Source: Lichenicola cladoniae
GTDB taxonomy: Bacteria > Pseudomonadota > Alphaproteobacteria > Acetobacterales > Acetobacteraceae
Length of the DNA: 64,000 bases
Direction: 5' to 3'
Assembly (NCBI RefSeq): GCF_013201075.1
Contig: NZ_CP053710.1
Coordinates: 62,001-126,000 of the forward strand
Below the pieces are notes generated by a model, which was given only the letters and a program-made list of their open reading frames with translations, was not told the origin of the DNA and ran no database searches. The first letter of the stretch is position 1. Each line of letters opens with the position of its first letter. Positions 16,421 through 25,865 of this stretch are shown here, piece by piece. A program made the translations under genes and the position numbers.

Positions 16421-17155
16421 TCAAGCAGTTGCTCGTTTCTTGCGCATGCTTTCGCCCTTGAGCTCGATCCGGTGCGCGTTGTGCACGATGCGGTCCAGGA
16501 TCGCATCAGCCAGCGTCGGATTGCCGACGATCTCGTACCAGCGGTCGATCGGCACCTGGCTGGTGATGATGACCGAACCGGCGTCGTAGCGGTCCTCGAG
16601 GATTTCCAGCAGATCGCGTTGCTGCTCCGGTGTCAGCGGTTCTGGTCCCCAGTCGTCGAGGATTAGCAGGTCGACCCTGGCGAGTTGGTGCAGCAGTTTG
16701 GCGTAGCGGCCGTCGTTGCGTGCCAGCGCCAGGGCGGCAAACAGCCGTGGCACGCGCTGGTAGAGCACTGACAGGTTCTCCCGACAGGCCTTCTGGCCGA
16801 GCGCGCAGGCCAGCCACGACTTGCCGATACCCGCTGGGCCCGTCAGCAGGCAATGGCGGCGCTGCCGGATCCAGTCGCACCCGGCGAGTGCCAGGAACAT
16901 CGTGCGGTCGAGCCCGCGCGGGGTCCGGTAGTCGACATCCTCGATCGCAGCCTGGTGGCGCAGCTTGGCGTTCTTGGCCCGGCTCTCGAACCGTTTCTGC
17001 TGGCGCAGCGTGACCTCACGCTCCAGCAGGATGGCGAGCCACTCCGCCTGATTGAGTGCGGCTGCCTCCGGATTGTCCGCCATGTCGCGGAATCCCTTGG
17101 CCATGCCATGCAGTCCAAGATCAGTGAGCAGGTCGAGCGTTGGGTGATTCAGCAA
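16421..17155 (-). CDS. istB: IS21 helper ATPase IstB
   Basis: 244 residues from a TTG start at 17155 with AGGAG eight bases upstream. Walker A is GPAGIGKS, Walker B is LLILDDWG, and the end is EGESMRKK-like (LKGESMRKKRA), typical of IstB. An upstream in-frame extension is out of character and was rejected. Spacing to istA is 10 bp. Complete and probably functional. Confidence 0.95.
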   Translation of the reverse strand: MLNHPTLDLLTDLGLHGMAKGFRDMADNPEAAALNQAEWLAILLEREVTLRQQKRFESRAKNAKLRHQAAIEDVDYRTPRGLDRTMFLALAGCDWIRQRRHCLLTGPAGIGKSWLACALGQKACRENLSVLYQRVPRLFAALALARNDGRYAKLLHQLARVDLLILDDWGPEPLTPEQQRDLLEILEDRYDAGSVIITSQVPIDRWYEIVGNPTLADAILDRIVHNAHRIELKGESMRKKRATA

Positions 17156-17165
17156 GATCGATCTC

Positions 17166-18707
17166 CTAATGGTAGTAGCTGGAGCCACGGATGTTGTCGT
17201 GCAGCAGTGGCGTCTCGTCCGTGGCTTGCGGCGACGTGGGTCGGTCGAGGCGATGCTTGAGGATCGAGGCGACAGAGGCATAGGCCAGGGCGCCGATCTC
17301 CACGGCGCGCAGGCTGGCCGCCTCGACCCGGACTGCATCCAGGCCGCGAAACAGTCGCAGGACACCCAGGCAGGTCCGAAACCCCTGCTCGGGATGCGGT
17401 CGGCGGGCGAGCACGGCGATGATCAGCGCCTCGGTGTTCGGCCCGATGCCGCGGGCCTGGCGCTGCAGACGTTCGGGCGTCCACTCGGCGTAGCGCCGAT
17501 GTGCGCTTGGCATGTGCTCGGGTTGGGTGCCGTGCCGCGGTCCGCCATAACGCCGGACGTGCGCTGCGACCCGCTTGCCGCGATGGAACACCTCGATCGT
17601 GCGGGCCGTGGCACGGGTGTCGACCTGCTCGCGGATCAGCGCATGCGGCACCGAGTAGAAAAAGCTCTGCACCTCGACGTGGTAGTCGATGCCGACGCGG
17701 GCGAGGTGCCAGTCGGCATACTCGTAATCGTCTTGCGGCAGGGGCTGCATGGCGTGCCGCTCGATCGTCTCGAACAGCTGGCGGCGGCTGACGCCCAGGC
17801 GTCGCATCTCTCGATTGTTCATCCGCTCGAGGGCGACAGCGATCGCAGCATTGCACTCGCCCAGGGAAAAGAACGTGACGTTACGCAAGCGGCCGACGAT
17901 GTAGGACTGCGCGAACCGCACGCCCGCCTCGACGGCGGCCTTGTCGCGTGGGCGCCGCGGCCGTGCTGGCAGGACGCCGACCCCGTAGTGCGCCGCCATC
18001 GCGGCATAGCTGCGGTTGATCTCGGGATCGTAGAACGAGGCCTTGTTGACGCCGCTCTTGAGGTTGTCCGGCACCAGCAGGCGCGGAACCGCACCGAAGT
18101 AGCGGAACATCCGCACGTGCGCGCCTACCCAATCAGGTAGTGCCTGCGACCAGGTTGCTTCGGCATAGGTCAGACTGGAGGCGCCAAGCACGGCGACGAA
18201 AATCTCCGCCATTCGCACTTCGCCGGTTACCGGATCGGCGATCGGCACCCGCTTGCCAGAGTAGTCGACAAACGCCTTGTGCCCGGCCACGTGCTGCTGG
18301 CGCATTGTCGGCGACAAACGCCTTTCAAAATCCCGGAACAGCTCGCAGAACCGACTGTAGGCATAACCCTCAGGATGGGTTGCTCTGTATTCCTCCCAAA
18401 GGATCACCAGGTTGACGCCCGGGCGCTTGAACTCGCGTACCAGCACCGCCCAGTCGGGTTCAGCGTGGTAGCGTGCTCCAAGCCGGACACCACCGTTGAC
18501 GAACAGGCGCGCCATCAGGATCTCGTCCGTCGCGTCCACATCCAATGGCCAGGTGATCCCGGCCGCGATGGCTCGGCCGAGGTACTCGCGCACCGTGCTG
18601 GGCGAGATGCCCAGCTCGCGTGCGATCAAACGGGCGCTGGCGCCGGCTCCAAAATGCATCGTTAGTAAATGTCGTATCCGCCGCATGGACAGCCTCTGTG
18701 TCGGCAT
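17166..18707 (-). CDS. istA: IS21 transposase IstA
   Basis: 513 residues from the Met in MPTQRLSMRRIRHLL. An N-terminal helix-turn-helix (ARLIARELGISPSTVREYL), the DDE core with HKAFVDYSGKRVPI (first Asp), RLLVPDNLKSGV (second Asp) and DKAAVEAGVRFAQ (Glu region), and a C-terminal DNA-binding part follow. All catalytic positions appear intact. A longer start at 18770 exists but lies in terminal-repeat sequence and is less likely. Confidence 0.95.
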   Translation of the reverse strand: MPTQRLSMRRIRHLLTMHFGAGASARLIARELGISPSTVREYLGRAIAAGITWPLDVDATDEILMARLFVNGGVRLGARYHAEPDWAVLVREFKRPGVNLVILWEEYRATHPEGYAYSRFCELFRDFERRLSPTMRQQHVAGHKAFVDYSGKRVPIADPVTGEVRMAEIFVAVLGASSLTYAEATWSQALPDWVGAHVRMFRYFGAVPRLLVPDNLKSGVNKASFYDPEINRSYAAMAAHYGVGVLPARPRRPRDKAAVEAGVRFAQSYIVGRLRNVTFFSLGECNAAIAVALERMNNREMRRLGVSRRQLFETIERHAMQPLPQDDYEYADWHLARVGIDYHVEVQSFFYSVPHALIREQVDTRATARTIEVFHRGKRVAAHVRRYGGPRHGTQPEHMPSAHRRYAEWTPERLQRQARGIGPNTEALIIAVLARRPHPEQGFRTCLGVLRLFRGLDAVRVEAASLRAVEIGALAYASVASILKHRLDRPTSPQATDETPLLHDNIRGSSYYH

Positions 18708-18919
18708 CCATCCCTCCATCGATTGCGATGGCGGCACTGGAGACCAGGTCATTGCTGACCCGCGAGACAATCCATCTCCGCTTGCCCACTCCTACCCTCA
18801 TGGTGGGCGGGATCATCGGAATGGTGGGCGGCTTGAGATCGGAACGGTGGGCGACATCAAATCGGAATGCCGAGCGCCATCAGATCGGAATGGGTGGGCG
18901 GCTTACGTCGGAATCCGCA

Positions 18920-18980
18920 CAAACTTCCAGCCCGCCGCCTCGCCGGCACTCTTGCTGCCTTTTCCTGTCTTGGCGGTCAT
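18920..18980 (-). pseudogene. 113-aa hypothetical of the ProQ operon, 5' part
   Basis: ATG at 18980 overlapping the stop of the Tat-signal gene (ATGA). Twenty codons plus one base precede the IS21 junction. Lys/Ser-rich N-terminus (MTAKTGKGSKSAGEAAGW). See 15985-16271 for the remainder. Confidence 0.8.
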
Positions 18981-19408
18981 GACTGTCGCACTCCAAGGAA
19001 CGGGGTTTCTTCACCCACAAAATCCCGCAGCAACGACCAAACGACATGTTGTGCGCACTCTGTGTCTGACTCGTTTCTGAGGCTGTGCATGGCGATCCGA
19101 GCCTTCATCACCATGCCGGCATTCGTGGTCGGGCGGAGTGCGGCTGCTTGCGCGATCAGCTCGTGATAGCGATGGGTGTAGACATAGACCTCCTCCCACA
19201 GCGCCTCTCGTTCAGCACTTCCATTCGGATACGTGTCTGCAACATCGCGAAGTCGATCCTGAGCTACGTCGATTTCGACCAGCTCGGCATGAATAGCGGT
19301 GAGGGTGGTCTCGTCCGCACCGGCGGGCGCCGTCAGGGCGACGGCTGCCACTCCGACTAAAGCCGACATCGCACCGGCTTTGAGGAGATCCCGGCGACTG
19401 GCGACCAT
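18977..19408 (-). CDS. Tat-signal protein of unknown function (143 aa)
   Basis: Starts MVASRRDLLKAGAMSAL, a good twin-arginine signal (SRRDLLK) followed by a hydrophobic stretch ending TAPAGA, so it is probably exported folded to the periplasm. The mature part is helical (LTAIHAELVEIDVAQDRLRD, then EEVYVYTHRYHELIAQAA) without recognised domains; the conserved-looking His/Tyr could bind a ligand. The ATG shares one base with the stop of the preceding small gene (TGATG), and the stop overlaps the next start, so it sits within the coupled operon. Confidence 0.65.
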   Translation of the reverse strand: MVASRRDLLKAGAMSALVGVAAVALTAPAGADETTLTAIHAELVEIDVAQDRLRDVADTYPNGSAEREALWEEVYVYTHRYHELIAQAAALRPTTNAGMVMKARIAMHSLRNESDTECAQHVVWSLLRDFVGEETPFLGVRQS

Positions 19409-19548
19409 CACGCAGCCGCTCCAAGAAGACCCTCGGTCATCGACCAAGCCAAACGCTCGTGCGGTTCGAACATCTCAGGATCCAGGACACCCTCTGTTAC
19501 ATGAACGACTTCCATCTCATGACGAAGCAGGTGCGCCTTGGCGATCAT
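19408..19548 (-). CDS. Small protein at head of ProQ operon (46 aa), perhaps 5'-truncated
   Basis: Frame MIAKAHLLRHEMEVVHVTEG to HERLAWSMTEGLLGAAA. Its stop overlaps the next start. The ATG lies only 3 bp from the IS21-type terminus at 19552, so either the insertion removed the promoter and leader or the true gene was longer and lost its 5' end. No function evident. Confidence 0.5.
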   Translation of the reverse strand: MIAKAHLLRHEMEVVHVTEGVLDPEMFEPHERLAWSMTEGLLGAAA

Positions 19549-19611
19549 GGCTGTTGATTTGCATTGAGATCTGCCCCGGGTAGGGCCTGAGTTTTCGCTG
19601 AGATTTGACCC

Positions 19612-21186
19612 GTGTCTGTTCACATCCCTTGCCGAATGGTTGGGGTTATTGGAGTGATCGACATGGAGTTGTTGAGTGTGATCCGCCGTTGGCGTCACAG
19701 GGATCAGATTTCGATCCGAGACATTGAGAGGCGGACGGGGTTGTCGCGGAACACGATCCGCAAATACCTGCGTTCGGACGCGGTCGAAGTCAGGTTCAAG
19801 GTGCCGGAGCGCCCGAGCCGGCTGGACCCGTTCGCAGACAAGCTGTCGGGATGGCTGGCGGTGGAGGCAGGCAAAGGGCGCAAGTCGCGCCGGACCGCTC
19901 GCCGGTTGCACGCGGACCTCGTCGTGCTGGGTTATGACGGCTCCTACGCACGGGTTGCCGCTTTTGCCCGGCATTGGCGAGCGGAGCGCATGGTCGCGCA
20001 GCGCACTACCGGGCGCGGAGTGTTCGTGCCGCTGGTTTTCTCTCCGGGAGATGCTTTCCAGTTCGACTGGAGCGAGGACTGGGCAACGATCGCCGGCAAA
20101 CGGGTCAAGCTGCAGGCCGCGCACACCAAGCTCGCGCATAGCCGGGCCTTCGTGGTCAGGGCCTACAGGCTACAGACGCACGAGATGCTGTTCGACGCCC
20201 TGGCCGAGGCGTTCCGGGTGCTGGGCGGGGTTCCGCGCCGGGGCATCTTCGACAACATGCGAACCGCCGTGGACCGGATCGGGGTGGGCAAGGCGCGGCA
20301 GGTCAACGCACGCTTTGCCGCCATGGCCAGCCATTACCTGTTCGAGCCCACGTTCTGCAGCCCAGCCTCGGGCTGGGAGAAAGGTCAGGTCGAGAAAAAC
20401 GTACAGGATGCGCGGCGGCAGCTCTGGCAGGCCGTGCCGTCCTTTGCCGACCTGCCAGAACTCAACGCGTGGCTCGAGACGCGCTGCATCGAGCGCTGGG
20501 GCGAGCTCGTGCACGGGGTGCTGCCGGGCAGCGTCGCTGACGTTCACGCCGAGGAGCGGGCGAGCCTGATGCCGGTGGGCCGGGCGTTCGATGGCTTTGT
20601 CGAGCACCCCAAACGGGTGTCGCCGACCTGCCTGCTGCATTTCGAGGCCAACCGCTACAGCGTGCCCGCCTCGTTTGCCAACCGGCCGGTCAGCCTGCGG
20701 GTCTATCCCGATCGCCTGATCGTGGTAGCCGAGGGGCAGGTCTTATGCGAGCACGTCCGCATCGTCGAACGCTCGCACGATGTCCCCCGCCGCACCGTCT
20801 ACGACTGGCGGCATTACCTGGCGGTGATCCAGCGCAAGCCGGGGGCTCTGCGCAATGGCGCGCCCTTTGCCGAAATGCCGGAAGCGTTTCGCACACTCCA
20901 GACCGCACTGCTGCGGCGGCCAGGGGGCGATCGGGAGATGGTGGACGTCCTTGCCCTGGTACTGCAACACGATGAGCAGGCGGTGTTGTGCGCGGTGGAA
21001 CTGGCTCTCGAGGACGGTGTCGCCACTAAGACCCATGTCCTCAACATCCTCCACCGCCTGACGGACGGCCATGGCGCAACTGCCGCCATCAACGCACCGC
21101 AGGCTCTCGTGCTGCGACAGGAGCCCAAGGCCGATATCGAGCGCTACGACGCGCTGCGGGACCGGGAGCTGCGCCATGCGTCATGA
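19612..21186 (+). CDS. istA: IS21 transposase IstA (copy 1)
   Basis: 524 residues; an internal start ([20 protein letters not shown]) is also plausible. N-terminal helix-turn-helix ([19 protein letters not shown]), DDE core around [14 protein letters not shown] and [13 protein letters not shown], then the [16 protein letters not shown] Glu region, and a C-terminal domain. The stop overlaps istB. Intact. Confidence 0.95.
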   Translation: MSVHIPCRMVGVIGVIDMELLSVIRRWRHRDQISIRDIERRTGLSRNTIRKYLRSDAVEVRFKVPERPSRLDPFADKLSGWLAVEAGKGRKSRRTARRLHADLVVLGYDGSYARVAAFARHWRAERMVAQRTTGRGVFVPLVFSPGDAFQFDWSEDWATIAGKRVKLQAAHTKLAHSRAFVVRAYRLQTHEMLFDALAEAFRVLGGVPRRGIFDNMRTAVDRIGVGKARQVNARFAAMASHYLFEPTFCSPASGWEKGQVEKNVQDARRQLWQAVPSFADLPELNAWLETRCIERWGELVHGVLPGSVADVHAEERASLMPVGRAFDGFVEHPKRVSPTCLLHFEANRYSVPASFANRPVSLRVYPDRLIVVAEGQVLCEHVRIVERSHDVPRRTVYDWRHYLAVIQRKPGALRNGAPFAEMPEAFRTLQTALLRRPGGDREMVDVLALVLQHDEQAVLCAVELALEDGVATKTHVLNILHRLTDGHGATAAINAPQALVLRQEPKADIERYDALRDRELRHAS

Positions 21187-21955
21187 TCCCGCCAGCGCCG
21201 CCCTCGTGGTCATGCTGCGCGGGCTCAAGATGTTCGGCATGGCTCAGGCGGTGGGAGAACTGGCCGAGCAAGGCGGCCCTGCGTTCGAGGCGGCCGTCCC
21301 CACCATGTCGCAGCTGCTTAAGGCCGAGATGGCCGAGCGCGAGGTACGCTCCATCGCCTATCACACCAAGGCAGCACGGTTTCCGGCCTACAAGGACCTG
21401 GCCAGCTTCGACTTCGCCGCCAGCGAGGTCAACGAGGCCACGGTGAGGCAACTGCACCGAGGCGAGTTCACCGACCGGGCCGACAACGTCGTGCTCATCG
21501 GCGGGCCCGGCACCGGAAAGAGCCACCTCGCCACGGCACTGGGCGTCCAGGCCATCGAACAAAGCCGCAAGAAGGTCAGGTTCTTTTCCACCGTGGACCT
21601 GGTCAACACGCTGGAACAGGAGAAAGCCGCCAACAAGGCCGGACACCTCGCCGACCATCTGATCCGTCTCGACCTCGTCATCCTGGACGAACTTGGCTAC
21701 CTGCCGTTCAGTTCGTCGGGCGGCGCGCTGTTATTTCACCTGCTCAGCAAGCTCTACGAGCAGACCAGCGTCGTCATTACCACCAACCTGAGCTTTAGCG
21801 AGTGGGGCCAGGTGTTCGGCGATACCAAGATGACGACCGCGCTGCTCGACCGGCTCACCCACCACTGCCACATCCTGGAAACCGGGAACGACAGCTTCAG
21901 GTTCAGAAGCAGTTCGACCGAACCCAAAACCAGGAGAACCAAAACATCGGCTTGA
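21176..21955 (+). CDS. istB: IS21 helper ATPase IstB (copy 1)
   Basis: 259 residues from the ATG at 21176 ([20 protein letters not shown]); the longer open frame overlaps istA and is not needed. Walker A GPGTGKSH, Walker [13 protein letters not shown], then [20 protein letters not shown]. 11-bp overlap with istA. Intact. Confidence 0.95.
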   Translation: MRHDPASAALVVMLRGLKMFGMAQAVGELAEQGGPAFEAAVPTMSQLLKAEMAEREVRSIAYHTKAARFPAYKDLASFDFAASEVNEATVRQLHRGEFTDRADNVVLIGGPGTGKSHLATALGVQAIEQSRKKVRFFSTVDLVNTLEQEKAANKAGHLADHLIRLDLVILDELGYLPFSSSGGALLFHLLSKLYEQTSVVITTNLSFSEWGQVFGDTKMTTALLDRLTHHCHILETGNDSFRFRSSSTEPKTRRTKTSA

Positions 21956-22040
21956 CCCGCACCAGCAGTGCGACAGAAATACCCTTGGCCGGGTCACTTC
22001 TCAATGAAAACGCCGGGTCAGCTCTCAGTGAAAATTAACA

Positions 22041-22689
22041 CTATGCGCACTAATACCGGTCAGGAGAAAAACTCGATAAGTTTCCAGCATACGGACTTCG
22101 GTGACGCTGCCTCCTCTTAGTACTAATGCTTTAGGCTATATTGAGAGATAGAATGGGTTCTCTAACCTTGCAGTCGGGCGATATATAAGCCGGCGGGACG
22201 AAGCGAAGGTTTGGGATGTCGCAAAACACATTAGATGTCTAGGACATCAGATATCGGGGATACCTAACCGGTCGTTGCTTGTCCAGGGCAAGGTGGACCG
22301 TCGTCGAGTAGGTGCAGATGCTCCCACTGCTGGCCGGCTTTGAGCCGGCCCTGCTCGCCGGCGGACGAAATGGCGCTGGCGGAGAGGCTGTAGTGAAAGG
22401 TCGATTGTCGAAAAGGAATAGAGGAGGGCGCCCTGCTGCATGGTTTGAAGCGACCCTCATGTCGGTCCTAGGTTGGTTATGAGCTTCTGCTTTGGAGATA
22501 AGCTGCCGCTCATTCGTCCGCGATGAGAGTGAAACGCCGACTGCGGCCAACTACCCTGGCGGGTGTGGCTGCCAAGGACTAGCCCCTGTCGTCGTGGAGG
22601 GCACGGCGACAAAGCTTGCATTGCCGAAGACGCATCAAGATTGATAGCAAGGACTGTCCATGCGGCACGACCGCCCGGCAGTGTTGACC
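22041..22689. other. Decayed intergenic stretch, no supported gene
   Basis: Starts at the right end of IS21 copy 1. Short frames on both strands (for example 22239-22550 on the minus strand) have low-complexity or shadow-like composition. The right part borders an IS630 remnant, so this is probably a graveyard of IS and lost gene fragments. Confidence 0.4.
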
Positions 22690-22915
22690 ACGCGGTGCCA
22701 GCCCGCGTAGCCCGGTCATCTTGGTGTTGGCCCGGGTTTCATCGACGAACACCAGTCGCCTGGGATCAGGTCAGGCTGCGCACTAAACCAAGCCTAACAT
22801 CTGTATGCCCTACCTGGCCAATCCCGAAGCGCACGGCCGCGGAACGTCGCGACGCGCCGGCCTCCACTCCCGCAATGACGCGGCTACGCAGGTCATCAAA
22901 TAAGATCCGTGCCAT
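22690..22915 (-). pseudogene. IS630-family transposase remnant
   Basis: On the complement an ATG at about 22915 opens MARILFDDLRSRVIAGVEAG then ASRRSAAVRFGIG, the conserved IS630 N-terminal helix-turn-helix start. The frame breaks. About 100 bases on, RLVFVDETRANTKMTGLRG appears, the IS630 DDE motif around the second Asp. The middle of the transposase (roughly 100 residues) is deleted and the C-terminus is missing. Borders are approximate. Confidence 0.75.
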
Positions 22916-23024
22916 CTCTGCTGGCCTTCAACTCAGCCAACACCTTGGGTCAGATCACACTCGAGCTGGGCAAGGGCCTCGAACTGGTTCGGTCGGGATC
23001 TGCTCGAGATAGGCGAGCTTCAGG

Positions 23025-23762
23025 TCATTCCCTATCGTGCACAACGGGGCTACTCCCCGCGAGTAGGTGGTTGAACGCGATTGCATATTCAGACGCCGAT
23101 TGCTGGTTCTGGCCTGTGATCAACATTTTATCGATGACCACGTGGACGCCCCATGGCTCAACGCAGCTGAATACGATACCGGCGGCTTCCATCACCGGTT
23201 GAGGGAAGTTCGGGATGAAGTCGGCGCCATACAAATCCTCGACCTGCGCATCCTCAACCCGGGAAAAACCCGTAGCACGTCTGCCCGCGACCCGCTTTGG
23301 GACATTCGCCAATGCAATGGAACCATGACAAATTGTGCCGACAATCTTTCCCAATGCAAAGAATCGTTCAAGCACACGTGCGACATCGCTATTCGGATAA
23401 AGGTCGACGGCTGCGCCACCACCTCCCACTACATGGACGGCATCATAATCGTCCGGGTTCACGTCCTTGATTGCGAGGGTCCCACCCAAGCGGGCTTTCA
23501 GCACCTCCTGGCCAAGGAAACCACGGCTGACTAAATCGTCCGCTTCCCAGCTACCCTCGGCGTAGGGATCGCTTGTTCGGTCAGGAACAATCTTGCCTCC
23601 TTTTGGGCTTGCAAGATCAATCGATGCACCCCTTTCGGTAAGGTGCCAAAACGGGTGGGTTAGTTCCGCAAGCCAGAAGCCGATCTCGGCGCTGCTTACC
23701 AGAAACAGAACTCGTGACGTGGGGGCCTTTGCTTTGGCGGATGTAGTTTCAGACGATGTCAT
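23025..23762 (-). CDS. DJ-1/PfpI (Hsp31-like) class I amidotransferase-fold protein
   Basis: A 245-residue cytoplasmic protein. The core shows RVLFLVSSAEIGFWLAEL, IDLASPKGG (an acidic-Pro turn near residues 50-58), AVHVVGGGGA and the nucleophile elbow GTICHGSIALANV with the reactive Cys. This pattern matches Hsp31/YajL-type proteins with chaperone, deglycase or glyoxalase III activities. Length and motif order are normal. It faces away from the IS21 copy and lies near redox genes, consistent with electrophile defence. The exact activity cannot be told from sequence. Confidence 0.88.
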   Translation of the reverse strand: MTSSETTSAKAKAPTSRVLFLVSSAEIGFWLAELTHPFWHLTERGASIDLASPKGGKIVPDRTSDPYAEGSWEADDLVSRGFLGQEVLKARLGGTLAIKDVNPDDYDAVHVVGGGGAAVDLYPNSDVARVLERFFALGKIVGTICHGSIALANVPKRVAGRRATGFSRVEDAQVEDLYGADFIPNFPQPVMEAAGIVFSCVEPWGVHVVIDKMLITGQNQQSASEYAIAFNHLLAGSSPVVHDRE

Positions 23763-24274
23763 ACTGGAATCTTCTCATGACTGGAGGAGAGGTTGCCAAT
23801 TAAAAGCGGACTATGGCGCGTCCTCTTGGATCTTCCGTTCAAGATGGATAGACGTCGGTCAGAGACGTGACCGGTATCATCCCTATGCCAAGGTGATTGA
23901 AAACCCAAGATGCCTGACACGGAAACGATGCAACCTACAATCGCTACCCGTTTTCTTGAACTTCGAAGTTCAATAGGACTCAAACGCCATAAGAAAATGA
24001 AGTTTATGAACGTTCTGTCACTTAACTCAGTCGTGCTGCACAGAACGAATCCTCGACTATGACAATGCTACTGGAGACCTAAAAATAGAGCCTCTATCGT
24101 CTTTCACGAAATCCGAATACTGTGGGGCAGTTATCCATCTGGTGGATGACGAACTTACCTAACCAATTCGAGAAGGCGGGCAGCCAAGGCTATGAAGGCT
24201 TTCGCATGGCCATGGATCGGAAAGGGGGAAATACCTTATCACCGTCCGTTCAAGCGACCTGACGCCTTTTGAGA
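23763..24274. other. Intergenic, no gene seen
   Basis: AT-richer than its flanks; only short broken frames occur. It should hold the promoter of the DJ-1-like gene at its left edge and the 3' region of the LysR gene at its right. No strong terminator hairpin was noticed. Confidence 0.4.
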
Positions 24275-25177
24275 TCATAGCAATGCACAAAATGCTTTAA
24301 TTTCTCGGCGGAGCCACTGCCTGCCTGGGTGATCGTTGGTCCGATCATGCCAAAGCATGGCGATAGAAAAGCCGGGCACTCTGACCGGCGGCTCAAAAGT
24401 ATCAATGTCATTCATGTAGCGCTCTGTAAGTCGCTTGGGGGCCAGAGCAATGAGTTCGCATCGCGATACGGCTTCGATAAGAAAAACAAAGGATGCGACC
24501 GCAAAGGCGACATTCCGGCTTGAGCCCGTAGCCGCAAGGGCGATGTCTGTCGGGCCGATAAATCCTTTGCCAGTAGGCGAGACGATGATGTGGCGAGCGG
24601 CTAGGAACGGCGACATTGCCATCTTGCCGCGCTTGATGCTGCCACGTCGTGCGATGCCCACATATTCGTCGCTCAAGACATCGATACTGCGGAGCGACGG
24701 CGCTTCCACCGTTGCTGTTTGTACGAACGCGACATCGATTTCGCCCCGCTCTAATTGCGATGCCACAGCTAACGGATCTAGCAACCTAATAGCGATGCGG
24801 AGTCCTGGAGCCGTCGCGTTGAGCTTGACAAGAAACGGCAACAACACGGCGACTTGCATGTAATCACTTGCCGCGACGGAAAGGGTGATCTTGGCGATGG
24901 CTGGGTCGAAAGGCTGAGCGCGGTTTACAAGGTCTCGCGCCTGATTCAAAATTGCCCGTAGAGGAGCCTGCAGTTCAAGGGCCATGGCGGTTGGAAGAAC
25001 CCCGCGGGATGTGGGAATCATAAGCTGATCGCCGAGAAGCATACGCAATCGTGTCAGCTGTGCGCTAAGAGCTGGTTGGCTAAGGTTGAGACGTCGCGCC
25101 GCGCGCGTGACATTCTGTTCAGCGAGGAGCGCGTCCAGGGCCAGCAAGAGATTTAGATCGAGCCGTCTGTTATCCAT
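24275..25177 (-). CDS. LysR-family transcriptional regulator
   Basis: 300 residues from MDNRRLDLNLLLALDALLAE, the standard LysR start; the open frame further upstream is ignored. N-terminal winged helix (NVTRAARRLNLSQPALSAQL), then a periplasmic-binding-like effector domain. Divergent from the SRPBCC gene with 116 bp between, the usual arrangement for a LysR protein regulating its neighbour and itself. The inducer is unknown, but an aromatic or electrophilic signal would suit the neighbouring oxidoreductase and efflux genes. Confidence 0.93.
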   Translation of the reverse strand: MDNRRLDLNLLLALDALLAEQNVTRAARRLNLSQPALSAQLTRLRMLLGDQLMIPTSRGVLPTAMALELQAPLRAILNQARDLVNRAQPFDPAIAKITLSVAASDYMQVAVLLPFLVKLNATAPGLRIAIRLLDPLAVASQLERGEIDVAFVQTATVEAPSLRSIDVLSDEYVGIARRGSIKRGKMAMSPFLAARHIIVSPTGKGFIGPTDIALAATGSSRNVAFAVASFVFLIEAVSRCELIALAPKRLTERYMNDIDTFEPPVRVPGFSIAMLWHDRTNDHPGRQWLRREIKAFCALL

Positions 25178-25293
25178 ATTGGTTATACCAAGACCATCGA
25201 TGTTTGATTGCAGCAGATACCACATGCGCTCTAATGTCACGATCTGGATCGTTTATTCGGATTCGCACCAATCCGGTCACTAAGGACTCAACA
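25178..25293. promoter_or_regulatory. Divergent LysR / SRPBCC promoter region
   Basis: 116 bp between divergent starts. LysR regulators usually bind T-N11-A palindromes in such spaces; the stretch near 25180 (TTGGTTATACCAA) contains a short inverted repeat GGTTATACC that could be an operator half. AAGGA precedes the SRPBCC start. Confidence 0.45.
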
Positions 25294-25752
25294 ATGGTGC
25301 AAGCAGCCACCCCACCGAATGAGTTTGATCTTGTTTTGATCGAATGCGCTGTCGGAATCACTAAGCCGATCACTGAGACTTGGTTTCGGGTGGGAGGCTT
25401 TGCTGACGCCGGGAACTTCCTTAATGTTATGACTCGGATAGTGAAGGGTGACGGTCGTATTGGGAGCATACGACGGGTTGGTGATGCAATCCTCGAGTTG
25501 ATGGTAGGCGCCAGTGATACTTCTTATACCTACCTCCAGACGGAGGGACCAATGAGCCCTTACTTTTACCACGGCTGCGTAGCGCTCTCTTCGATTGGAG
25601 ACGCCGCTTGCAGGCTTACCTATACGATCACCTACAATCAGGCAGCTATGTATACTGATGAACAAGTCGTGCAGCGCGAACGAATTAGCAAGCGTTTCCA
25701 GGCGGCCGTAGAAGCAATGAAGTACACCGTTGAATCGGGAACTGCTGATTAA
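25294..25752 (+). CDS. SRPBCC-family (START/polyketide-cyclase-like) protein
   Basis: 152 residues from MVQAATPPNEFDLVLIECAV, which has AAGGA at a proper distance; the longer frame to 25204 would overlap the divergent promoter. The order WFRVGGFADAGNFLN, GRIGSIRRVG and the long C-terminal helix (RISKRFQAAVEAMKY) is the SRPBCC helix-grip fold that encloses a hydrophobic ligand. Probably binds or transforms a small aromatic or lipid compound. Likely target of the LysR gene next to it. Confidence 0.8.
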   Translation: MVQAATPPNEFDLVLIECAVGITKPITETWFRVGGFADAGNFLNVMTRIVKGDGRIGSIRRVGDAILELMVGASDTSYTYLQTEGPMSPYFYHGCVALSSIGDAACRLTYTITYNQAAMYTDEQVVQRERISKRFQAAVEAMKYTVESGTAD

Positions 25753-25865
25753 ATCCGTTTAAAAACTCGCCCCGCGAGATCCAACGCCGCTGGATAGCAG
25801 AGTCAGGTATATCGTCCTTCATAGCGATGTTCGGCTCGACGACCGAACCAATGAATATGCTGTCA

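Larger units (their letters stand above)
16272..18919 (-). mobile_element. IS21-family element, 2648 bp, target duplication CAAACT
   Basis: Perfect 14-bp terminal inverted repeats TGCGGATTCCGACG at 16272 and, on the complement, at 18919. Internally repeated ATTCCGATCTGATG-like blocks lie at both ends, as IS21 elements show. CAAACT is duplicated directly outside (16266-16271 and 18920-18925). It encodes istA and istB on the minus strand. It is unrelated in sequence to the 2489-bp element next door. The clean duplication and intact genes suggest a fairly recent insertion. Confidence 0.96.
19552..22040 (+). mobile_element. IS21-family element copy 1 (2489 bp), no target duplication
   Basis: Termini TGTTGATTTGCATTGAGATC at 19552 and, on the complement, TGTTAATTTTCACTGAGAGC at 22040, with internal repeats of a TGAGA...TGACCC type. 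The identical element recurs inverted at 34775-37263; all translated frames agree. Flanks CATGGC and CTATGC do not match, unlike copy 2, so one flank was probably lost or rearranged after insertion. Confidence 0.95.

Noticed and set aside
17169-18140. 323-codon plus-strand frame within istA
   Set aside because: Antisense shadow of an intact IstA with known motifs.
19408-20139. Long minus-strand frame crossing the IS21 left end
   Set aside because: Most of it is antisense to istA; only the 46-aa part outside the IS is credible.
22239-22550. 103-codon minus-strand frame
   Set aside because: Composition unlike protein, no start signal, lies in a decayed stretch.
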